Assembly (NCBI GenBank): GCA_003327425.1
Contig: QOQW01000035.1
Location: 1 to 39,802 of the forward strand
Direction of reading: 5' to 3'
Source of the DNA: Candidatus Ozemibacter sibiricus
GTDB lineage: Bacteria > Muiribacteriota > Ozemobacteria > Ozemobacterales > Ozemobacteraceae
Length of the DNA stretch: 39,802 nt
Part shown: positions 31,144-37,262 of the stretch, one piece after another
Numbering within the stretch: the stretch's first letter is position 1
How the letters are laid out: each line of letters opens with the position of its first letter
Notes under the pieces: model-generated
Told to the model about the DNA's origin: nothing
The model's input: only the letters and a program-made list of their open reading frames with translations
Database searches by the model: none
Made by a program: the position numbers and the translations under genes

Positions 31144-31173
31144 CGGGCGTCGCCCACCGGTAGACGACGCCCG
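31144..31173. terminator. Hairpin between convergent genes
   Basis: CGGGCGTCG (31144-31152) pairs perfectly with CGACGCCCG (31165-31173) across a 12-nt loop, between the TAXI gene stop and the stop of the convergent gene at 31236. No strong T-run on either side. Probably a shared transcription end. Confidence 0.55.
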
Positions 31174-31235
31174 CTTGTATGATGACTGGAGGTCCGCCCA
31201 GATGTCTCTGCGACGTGCCTCCAGGGGTCACCGCT

Positions 31236-31814
31236 TCATCGATCGGTCTGCTGGATCATGATGACCGTCACCTGATCGCGTTGCTGACCGGTTCCGAAAC
31301 GGAAGAGGACCGGGTCGACATCGATCCCGCTGATATAGGTTCCTTTCTCGTCTTTGTAGTCGAGATAGGCGATGATCTTGTTCAGTTTGAGCTGGGACCC
31401 ATGCTGTTGCAGATACTGGGCCAGCGCCTTCTGGGCGGATCGGGACCACGCCGGGGTCAGGTAGTCGGTGGCGACCAGGTGCCTGATTTCCTGAGGGGAA
31501 GCCGGTTTGACGTCGGTCTCATCGAGCCAGCGCTTCTTGCCTTCGTATTCCTGCTCGATGATGCGCCGAACGACCTGGGCGAGGATCAGATCGAAATCCT
31601 TCTCTTTTTCGGCGCGGCCGGGGAACACCTCGAATTCCATCCCATCCACGGATTGGTAATACGTCACAGCGAAGCTGAGGCTGTTTTCGAACCCAGCAGG
31701 AGGGCTGACCTGGCTCAGCTCGAGCCGCGCAAAACTCTGGGCCATGACAGCCCCGGCCGACAGAACGAACAGAGAGGCGAACGCGACGATGGACAGACAA
31801 TGGGCGCGGAACAT
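31236..31814 (-). CDS. Secreted protein of unknown function
   Basis: A 192-residue protein with a signal peptide (LSIVAFASLFVLSAGAVMAQ, cleavage near AQS). The mature part is soluble and charged (FEVFPGRAEKEKDFDLILAQ; IIEQEYEGKKRWLDETDVKP) and ends in predicted strands (LNKIIAYLDYKDEKGTYISG; VTVIMIQQTDR). I recognise no family. GAGG lies 11 nt before the ATG at 31814. It stands alone, convergent with the TAXI gene, with a long gene-free gap upstream. Coding looks genuine from the clean signal peptide. No cysteine remains in the mature protein, so it is not a lipoprotein. Confidence 0.72.
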   Translation of the reverse strand: MFRAHCLSIVAFASLFVLSAGAVMAQSFARLELSQVSPPAGFENSLSFAVTYYQSVDGMEFEVFPGRAEKEKDFDLILAQVVRRIIEQEYEGKKRWLDETDVKPASPQEIRHLVATDYLTPAWSRSAQKALAQYLQQHGSQLKLNKIIAYLDYKDEKGTYISGIDVDPVLFRFGTGQQRDQVTVIMIQQTDR

Positions 31815-32365
31815 GGAGAACAGAACCTCGAAGATCGCAAGAACTTCCGGACGGTTTGCTCTGACGAGTTGACTCCGGAGGGCGCATCCTCGCTAAGCAA
31901 AAATTGTGCCATATACTACCAAAGGGCCTGGGCAGGCTTCTGGAAAGACCTGTGAGCGATACCTATACAGGCGTCGGCCGAAGAAGTGCGCAAAATTTGA
32001 CCAGCATTGCGAGAACCTGGGCGCTTCGAGCGAAATGGGCTTGATCGCGGCCTGCCTCTTCGGCACCAAGGGCCCCGGGGCCTCTTGCCTTGGGCTCCCC
32101 AGCGACCCTCTCGCCCGTTTCCTCTGGCAGCAGGCCCGCGGTGGTGAACGAAATTCGGACAGGCAAGAGCATGCGCTCACGCCCTCGGGGCTCCGCCCGC
32201 GTCATCCCACCATCGCCGAAAGCCAGTCGACCAGCGCCGAGAGATCGCTTCAGCCCCTCTTCGGTCGATTCACCTGCCCCCGACCGACCCCGCGCTCCTG
32301 GCTACCAGGAAGCCACCCACCGGAAAAGCGGTGGCGCCCATCTCATTCCGACCAGCAGATTCTGG
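31815..32365. other. Gene-poor gap
   Basis: About 550 nt. Open frames on both strands have no ribosome site, domain or plausible composition. Locally AT-richer at 31895-32000. A perfect 12-bp palindrome GGCCCCGGGGCC occupies 32071-32082. No tRNA, CRISPR or recognised structural RNA seen. The promoter of the minus-strand gene at 31814 must lie here but I cannot place it convincingly. Confidence 0.55.
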
Positions 32366-32371
32366 TAAGAT
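32366..32371 (+). promoter_or_regulatory. Putative -10 box before cotransporter gene
   Basis: TAAGAT at 32366-32371 ends 7 nt before an ATG at 32379, the same arrangement as at the STAS and Rpn genes. No good -35 is seen at 16-18 nt. Confidence 0.35.
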
Positions 32372-32378
32372 GCAGGGC

Positions 32379-32438
32379 ATGAACATCTGCCCTCTCCGTC
32401 TTCTTGGTTGCCATGGCTCTTCTCGATTCGACCGATGA
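32379..32438 (+). CDS. Possible 19-codon leader ORF
   Basis: ATG at 32379 opens a short frame (MNICPLRLLGCHGSSRFDR) whose TGA stop overlaps the ATG of the cotransporter as ATGA. The cotransporter start has no ribosome site of its own, so termination-reinitiation from this frame could provide translation. It is too short for codon statistics and may be chance. Confidence 0.3.
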   Translation: MNICPLRLLGCHGSSRFDR

Positions 32439-34732
32439 GCGAGCTTCCCCATCACCCCGACGCCAGGAAAGAAGGTCGACATCAGTTCGGCACCTTCGAG
32501 GGCGTCTTCACGCCGAGCATTCTGACCACGTTCGGCGTGGTGATCTTCCTGCGCGCCACCTACGTCACCGGAGTGGCGGGGGCCTGGCGAGCGGTCTTGA
32601 TCCTGTTGCTGGCCAAGTCGATCACCACCATCACCACTTCGTCGCTGGGCGCGATCGCGACCAGCATGAAGGTGCGGGGCGGTGGGGTCTACTACCTGGT
32701 CTCCCGCGTCCTCGGACCCACCCTGGGCGGCGGCATCGGACTGGCGCTCTACGCCGCGCAGACCACTTCGATCGCCTTCTACACCCTGGGATTCGTCGAA
32801 TCGTTGGTCGCCACCGTTCCTGAGCTGCAGGCGGTGCAAGGCGTGGTGGGCCTGGCCGCGATCGCCGCCCTGTTCGGGCTGGCCTACCTCGGCACCGACT
32901 GGGTGATCCGGGTGCAGTATCTGATCATGGCCGTGCTGGGTCTGGCCATCGTCAGCTTCCTGGGAGGAGCCTGGGTTCTGTTTTCTCCGGCGCGGTTCTG
33001 GGAGAACTGGGATGCTGTCTGGTCAGGCAGCCAGGGTGGCGTGACCTGGCACCACGACGGCTTCTGGGACCTGTTCGCCATCTACTTCCCGGCCGTCACC
33101 GGGGTGATCGCCGGCATCGACATGTCAGGGGATCTGCGGCATCCGGGCCGGAGCCTGACCATCGGCACCATCGCCTCGGTGCTGGTGAGCGGGACGGTCT
33201 ACCTGCTGCAGATCGTGCTGTGGGCCGGCGCCGCTTCCCGCCTCGATCTGATCGGCAAGCCCTTCCTGGTCATGTGCGAAGGAGCGCTGTTCGGATGGGG
33301 GGCGGTCATCACCGCGGGAGTGTTCGCGGCCACCATTTCGAGCGCGGTGGGACGGATCCTCGGCACCCCGCGGGTACTGCAAGCGATCGGCCGCGACGGG
33401 ATCCTGGAATGGCTGCGTCCGTTCGGTCGCGGCAGCGGCCCGACCGATGAACCGCGCGTCGCCACCCTCGCCACCGGCCTGCTGGTCGCCGGCATCATGA
33501 TCTGGGCGGCGCTCACGGGCGGATCGAGCGGCGCCCTCAACCTCGTGGCCGAGCTGATGTCGATGATCTTCCTCTATACCTTCGGCATGATCAATCTGGC
33601 GGCCTTCGTCGAGGGGTTCGGAGCCAATCCCACCTTCCGCCCTCGGTTCCGGCTCTTCCACTGGAGCCTGTCGCTGGTCGGGGTGGTGCTGTCGGTGGGG
33701 GTGGCGTTCCTCATCGACTGGCGCACGGCGACGGCCGCCCTGTTCGGGCTGCTCGGACTGTTCTGGTTCTTGCAGCGACGCGCTCTGCAAGTGACGTTCG
33801 GGGACGCCCAGCGGGGGTTTCTGTTCTCGGCCGTGCGGCGACAGCTGCTGCGATTGCAGGCCTATCCTGAAGACGCCCGGAACTGGCGACCGACCATCCT
33901 GGTATTCACCGGCAACCCTCAGACCCGGCGCACTCTGGTGCGCTTCGCCGAGTGGTTCGAGGCCAATCGTGGCATCGTCTACCTGGCCCATGTCGTGGTC
34001 GGCCAGTTGCCCGAGCAGGCCACGGCGCGGGTCGCCGCCCTGCGCCAGCTGCAGGATTTCTGCCGCACCACCGGCCTGCCTGCCTTCCCGATGGTGACCG
34101 TGGCCCCCGATCTGTGTGCCGGGGTGCAAACGATATTGCAGTTGGCTGGCAGCGGCATGATTCCTCCCAATCTCGCCTTATTCGGCTGGCCGCAGGCGCC
34201 GGCCGGTGATCAGGTCCTGGCCCGCCATCTGGCCGCCGCTCGCGACCTCGGCTACAGCCTGGTCCTGATCGACGGTCACGGCCTGTCGGTGGCCCGCCCG
34301 GGACAACGGATCGACCTGTGGTGGCGCGGCCGCGAGAATGGCGATCTGATGCTGATGCTGGCCTTCCTGCTGACCCGTTCGCCGCACTGGCAGGGCGCTC
34401 AGCTCTTCCTGCACCGTATCGTCCAGCAGCCCGACGACGTCGCCCACGCCCGCCGCGACCTGGAGGCCCTCCTCGACCACCACCAGATCGAGGCGACCCC
34501 CGAAATCCTGGTCGCCGACGCCCCCTTCGCGACGATTCTGCACAAGCACTCGGCCGCCGCCGACCTCGTCTTCCTCGGGATCGAGCCGCCCGCTCCCGAA
34601 GATGCCACCGCCTGGTTCGCCCAGCAGCGCATGCTCCTGTCGCCCGCCCACACCACGATCCTGGTCTGGGCCAGCACTTCCTTGCGTGAGGCCATGCGCC
34701 CCGACGACCACTCCGGCGCAACGAGCGGTTGA
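32435..34732 (+). CDS. SLC12-type cation-chloride cotransporter
   Basis: A 765-residue inner-membrane protein of the APC superfamily, close to the cation-chloride cotransporter (CCC) family. Diagnostic stretches: GTFEGVFTPSILTTFGVVIF and LRATYVTG at TM1, GGVYYLVSRVLGPTLGGGIG, and YFPAVTGVIAGIDMSGDLRH. About twelve membrane helices run to residue ~450, followed by a 300-residue soluble C-terminal domain with two Rossmann-like halves (NWRPTILVFTGNPQTRRTLV; ATPEILVADAPFATILHKHS) as in eukaryotic and archaeal CCCs. It should couple movement of K+/Na+ with Cl-, or amino acids, for volume or ion balance. The ATG at 32435 is chosen as the family-like start; a TTG at 32408 adds nine residues. No Shine-Dalgarno is visible. 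Confidence 0.88.
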   Translation: MSELPHHPDARKEGRHQFGTFEGVFTPSILTTFGVVIFLRATYVTGVAGAWRAVLILLLAKSITTITTSSLGAIATSMKVRGGGVYYLVSRVLGPTLGGGIGLALYAAQTTSIAFYTLGFVESLVATVPELQAVQGVVGLAAIAALFGLAYLGTDWVIRVQYLIMAVLGLAIVSFLGGAWVLFSPARFWENWDAVWSGSQGGVTWHHDGFWDLFAIYFPAVTGVIAGIDMSGDLRHPGRSLTIGTIASVLVSGTVYLLQIVLWAGAASRLDLIGKPFLVMCEGALFGWGAVITAGVFAATISSAVGRILGTPRVLQAIGRDGILEWLRPFGRGSGPTDEPRVATLATGLLVAGIMIWAALTGGSSGALNLVAELMSMIFLYTFGMINLAAFVEGFGANPTFRPRFRLFHWSLSLVGVVLSVGVAFLIDWRTATAALFGLLGLFWFLQRRALQVTFGDAQRGFLFSAVRRQLLRLQAYPEDARNWRPTILVFTGNPQTRRTLVRFAEWFEANRGIVYLAHVVVGQLPEQATARVAALRQLQDFCRTTGLPAFPMVTVAPDLCAGVQTILQLAGSGMIPPNLALFGWPQAPAGDQVLARHLAAARDLGYSLVLIDGHGLSVARPGQRIDLWWRGRENGDLMLMLAFLLTRSPHWQGAQLFLHRIVQQPDDVAHARRDLEALLDHHQIEATPEILVADAPFATILHKHSAAADLVFLGIEPPAPEDATAWFAQQRMLLSPAHTTILVWASTSLREAMRPDDHSGATSG

Positions 34733-34766
34733 CGATCACCCTCCGTCTTCGCCGCTGATCATGACC

Positions 34767-34795
34767 TTGCGCGGGTCGGCGTCGTCGGCTAGAAT
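34767..34795 (+). promoter_or_regulatory. Promoter of Rpn-like nuclease gene, leaderless arrangement
   Basis: TTGCGC (34767-34772), 17-nt spacer, TAGAAT (34790-34795). The ATG at 34802 lies 6 nt after the -10 box, at the expected transcription start. GAGGG (34796-34800) lies between but would be upstream of the transcript. Confidence 0.65.
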
Positions 34796-34801
34796 GAGGG
34801 C

Positions 34802-35845
34802 ATGCGCCGGCACGATGCGAGCTACAAGAAGTTCTTCTCGTTCCCCGAGATGGTCGCCGACCTCATTCGGGGGTTCGTGCACGGCGCCTGGGTCAAGAAG
34901 CTCGATTTCACCACCCTCGAGCGGGTCAACGGCAGCTATGTCAGCGAATCCTGGCGGCAACGCCACGACGATGTCGTCTGGCGCGTACGCTGGGGCGAAG
35001 AGTGGCTGTACATCTACATCCTGATCGAGTTCCAGTCCGAGGTCGATCCGTTCATGGCCCTGCGCATGATGACCTACCTCGGCCTGCTCTACCAGGATCT
35101 CATCGCCCAGAAGCAGCTGGCCGCCGACCGCTGGCTGCCACCGGTGCTGCCGATCGTCCTTTACAACGGCATCCCGCGCTGGCGGGCGCCGACCGACATC
35201 CATGATCTCATCTATCCGTTGAAGGGCGGGTTCGAGCGCTATCGACCGCATGTCTCCTATTTGCTGATCGATGAGGGCCGCTTCAAGAGCGACGACCTGG
35301 CCGAACTGAAGAACCTGGTGGCCGCTCTGTTCCGGCTCGAGAAGTCCCGCGACCCCGAAACCGTGCGCGAGGTCATCGCCAACCTGATCGCCTGGTTGCG
35401 TCGACCCCAGCAGAAGCCCCTGCAGCGCGCCTTCACCCGCTGGATCTACCACGTCTTCATCAAGACCCGCTATCCGAAGGCCGAGATGCCAGAGATCGAG
35501 AATCTCGAGGAGGCCCATACCATGCTGTCGAAAACCGTCGTCGAATGGACCAAGCAGTGGAAGCAGGAAGGCCTCGAAGAAGGCCTTGCCAAGGGCTTGG
35601 AAAAGGGACGAGAAGAGGGACGAGAAGAGGGTCGAGAAGAGGGTCGAGAAGAGGGTCGAGAAGAGGGACGAGAAGAGGGACGAGAACGCATGGCCAAAGC
35701 CATTCTTCGTCAGATCGAGCGCAAATTCGGCCCCTTGAACGAGGCTGACCGGCGCCGCATTCTCGAAGCGAGCGAAGAGGAGCTCGACGCCTGGGCCGAC
35801 CGCATCCTCGACGCCGCCACCCTCAAGCAGGTCTTCAAGCACTGA
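34802..35845 (+). CDS. Rpn/YhgA-like PD-(D/E)XK nuclease (PDDEXK transposase-like)
   Basis: A 347-residue protein of the Rpn/Transposase_31 family, whose members promote RecA-independent recombination and act as DNA endonucleases. The start RRHDASYKKFFSFPEMVADL is typical. A PD-(D/E)XK core is visible as DDVVWRVRW, then YIYILIEFQSEVD (the E-x-Q catalytic pair), followed by VLPIVLYNG. The C-terminal part has a charged helix with EGLEEGLAKGLEKG and seven tandem GREE-type repeats, then a short conserved tail (AKAILRQIERKFGPLNEADR). Recombination activity, if any, is not accompanied by inverted repeats or other mobile genes. It begins an accessory island of toxin-antitoxin-like genes. Confidence 0.9.
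   Translation: MRRHDASYKKFFSFPEMVADLIRGFVHGAWVKKLDFTTLERVNGSYVSESWRQRHDDVVWRVRWGEEWLYIYILIEFQSEVDPFMALRMMTYLGLLYQDLIAQKQLAADRWLPPVLPIVLYNGIPRWRAPTDIHDLIYPLKGGFERYRPHVSYLLIDEGRFKSDDLAELKNLVAALFRLEKSRDPETVREVIANLIAWLRRPQQKPLQRAFTRWIYHVFIKTRYPKAEMPEIENLEEAHTMLSKTVVEWTKQWKQEGLEEGLAKGLEKGREEGREEGREEGREEGREEGREEGRERMAKAILRQIERKFGPLNEADRRRILEASEEELDAWADRILDAATLKQVFKH
35605..35688 (+). repeat. Seven tandem 12-bp repeats inside the Rpn gene
   Basis: Seven consecutive 12-bp units of consensus GGGACGAGAAGA encode G-R/R-E-E-type repeats. Units 1, 2 and 6 are GGGACGAGAAGA, units 3-5 are GGGTCGAGAAGA, and unit 7 ends GAACG. Because 12 is a multiple of three, gain or loss of units keeps the frame. Confidence 0.95.
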
Positions 35846-35886
35846 AACCAGCCTTCTGGACGAAGCCCCGCCAAGGCGATTACGGT

Positions 35887-35913
35887 GGCAACCTATTAGC
35901 CAGGTTGGTTGCC
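35887..35913. terminator. Hairpin between convergent Rpn and MNT/HEPN genes
   Basis: GGCAACC (35887-35893) pairs perfectly with GGTTGCC (35907-35913). It lies 42 nt after the Rpn stop and 3 nt after the stop of the truncated minus-strand HEPN frame. No T-run. Likely a shared 3' structure. Confidence 0.45.
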
Positions 35914-35915
35914 CC

Positions 35916-36002
35916 CTATCGCAATTCAGGGTATCTCTCGATCTCCTCGATGGCCATCTGGATATCGAGGAAGAACTTTTCAGGTTTGTGAAGAGAAGAC
36001 AT
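35916..36002 (-). pseudogene. Truncated HEPN-domain (DUF86-like) gene
   Basis: A 28-codon frame (MSSLHKPEKFFLDIQMAIEE, then IERYPELR and TAG) overlaps the 3' end of the MNT gene by 23 nt, exactly where MNT operons carry the HEPN partner. The start pattern, a short N-terminus and then F-x-x-D-I-x-x-A-I-E-x-I-E-x-Y, is that of DUF86-type HEPN proteins, normally about 110 residues. Everything after the first helix is missing, including the RNase R-x4-6-H motif. The downstream DNA does not continue the domain in any frame I checked. Called a 3'-deleted remnant. Confidence 0.65.
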
Positions 36003-36285
36003 TGAGGCGGGTTTTCTCGATGCCGTCGAGAAAATAAGGATTGCGGACACCTTTACGGGATACAAGATCAACTTTCCGGGAAAGAATGCTTTCCAGGCGC
36101 TCTTTTAAAGCGAGAAACCTCCCTAGCAGGTCGGGGTACCCAGGCTCGAACTCGACCAGGAAGTCGAGATCGCTGTCATCGCGGAATTCGGGGGTGGTTG
36201 CCGAGCCGAACAGGTCGAGCCTGGCCACGTGCAACTCTCGACAGACCGCAGCGATCAAAGGAATTCGGGAACGGATATCGTACAT
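35980..36285 (-). CDS. MNT-type minimal nucleotidyltransferase (MntA-like)
   Basis: A 101-residue protein of the polymerase-beta nucleotidyltransferase superfamily. The signature LFGSATTPEFRDDSDLDFLV contains the G-S and D-x-D metal site; a third acidic position is in KVDLVS. In MntA/HepT-type systems the MNT protein adds AMP to its HEPN partner and neutralises it. The partner here is only a truncated frame. I use the ATG at 36285 because family members begin about 20-28 residues before G-S; longer starts at 36318 and 36345 exist. No clear ribosome site. Base composition is less GC-rich than in the core genes, consistent with transfer. Confidence 0.85.
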   Translation of the reverse strand: MYDIRSRIPLIAAVCRELHVARLDLFGSATTPEFRDDSDLDFLVEFEPGYPDLLGRFLALKERLESILSRKVDLVSRKGVRNPYFLDGIEKTRLNVFSSQT

Positions 36286-36529
36286 GAGGTCGCCGTATTT
36301 TCTCGAGAGACCCACCATCAGCGAGGAGGGGGACGTCGCCCCCATCGGGGGACAGGAAGATAGAATCTGGGATTTTCCACCCCATGAGGCCTCTTCATTG
36401 GCGCGTTCTTCGGTCCCTTGATCGGGTTTCGAAAGGCCGGTTTCAAGCGCCAGGCAATGGCTTACCTAATCTTCCCGGAATTTGACCGCGATCTCACCCA
36501 TTGACGTCCAGCACGAGTTGCGCACGATA

Positions 36530-36697
36530 TCAAGCCGCTTTGGACTTCTTGAGATTTCTGCCCAGCTTTCGCGATTCTTCCCATTCTTTGGTCTGCTGGG
36601 TGAACCAAGCGATCTTTTCAGGAATGGAAAAATTCTTGATTTCATTATTGATCCGATCGCGAGCCTCTCGAACCATTTCGACGCAGTCAATCTTCAT
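36530..36697 (-). CDS. Small antitoxin-like protein next to PIN gene
   Basis: A 55-residue protein (MKIDCVEMVREARDRINNEI then KNFSIPEKIAWFTQQTKEWE, ending KKSKAA). It is basic and helical, with the layout of small proteins found directly after PIN toxins of the SWNFKH group. It overlaps the PIN gene end by 11 nt, so it would be translated by coupling. GGAGGTGA lies 15 nt upstream. The role as cognate antitoxin is inferred from this position; I see no recognised DNA-binding motif. The frame is intact although the toxin frame is broken. Confidence 0.68.
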   Translation of the reverse strand: MKIDCVEMVREARDRINNEIKNFSIPEKIAWFTQQTKEWEESRKLGRNLKKSKAA

Positions 36698-37161
36698 CTT
36701 TTTCAAGGCGGGTCACCTCCCTGGGTGAAAAAATCTGAATGGTTCGATACCCCAGCTCCATGTTTACGGCATTGAACAGCCTGATTTTGTCGAACCGAAC
36801 CAGGTGCTTGAAATTCCAACTGACGAGAACATCGACATTGCCGAGGGTAGCGAGGGCGATATGGAGCATGTCGGTATGGAAGCGAGGCTTCAGAATCCCC
36901 CGTTGGGAGTATTGCTCCATAAGTTCGAAGGCTTCCGTTGTGGGTGTGAGCAACTCTGGTTTTTTGTCGCAGAAAGCCTCGAAAAATTCCTGAACCTGCG
37001 CAGGGGCATACTTCAACTCGACGGGCGGTCACCGAGGACATGACCGGGAGCCAAATGCCCCGGTCAAAATCCTGAAAGAGGCCGATCGACCATTTCTCAA
37101 ATTCAGGATCGAAGCACCCTCCAAAGACAGAGGTGTCAATATAGATCCTGGGCTTGCGCAT
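36687..37161 (-). pseudogene. PIN-domain toxin (VapC-like), frameshifted
   Basis: Two overlapping frames together make one PIN protein of about 158 residues. The first starts at ATG 37161 (MRKPRIYIDTSVFGGCFDPE, with the first catalytic Asp) and runs to LPVMSSVTA. The second continues VELKYAPAQVQEFFEAFCDK and includes HTDMLHIALATLGNVDVLVS and WNFKHLV, with later acidic residues. The join lies near 37023-37025: removing one base from the GGG run (CCC on the coding strand) restores V-T-A-V-E-L-K. PIN toxins cut RNA. A real inactivating insertion and a sequencing error in a homopolymer are both possible. Ribosome-like GAGAG precedes the start, and a promoter is at 37182-37210. Confidence 0.8.
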
Positions 37162-37181
37162 GCGTATAGCTCTCTCACCCA

Positions 37182-37210
37182 ATGATACGTTTGCCAGGAA
37201 AGAAAAACAA
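37182..37210 (-). promoter_or_regulatory. Promoter of the PIN/antitoxin pair
   Basis: On the minus strand TTGTTT (37210-37205), 17-nt spacer, TATCAT (37187-37182). Start expected near 37175, 14 nt before the PIN ATG. The -35 box lies in the T-rich tail of the upstream porin terminator. Confidence 0.55.
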
Positions 37211-37234
37211 GAGGGCCCCCGGAAGGGGGCCCTC
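37202..37234 (-). terminator. Strong rho-independent terminator of SLH porin
   Basis: On the minus strand GAGGGCCCCC, loop TTCC, GGGGGCCCTC: a perfect 10-bp stem (37211-37234) followed by TTGTTTTTCT. It lies about 29 nt after the porin stop. Confidence 0.93.
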
Positions 37235-37262
37235 GATGAGGACAGGACGAGGAGTCTACGAC

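Noticed and set aside
31906-32382. 158-codon open frame in the gap before the cotransporter
   Set aside because: No ribosome site, no domain, biased and irregular composition; overlapping frames on the other strand are equally long.
36466-36690. 74-codon minus-strand frame overlapping the antitoxin-like gene
   Set aside because: Different frame from the coupled 55-residue gene; Ser/Arg-rich product without family resemblance.
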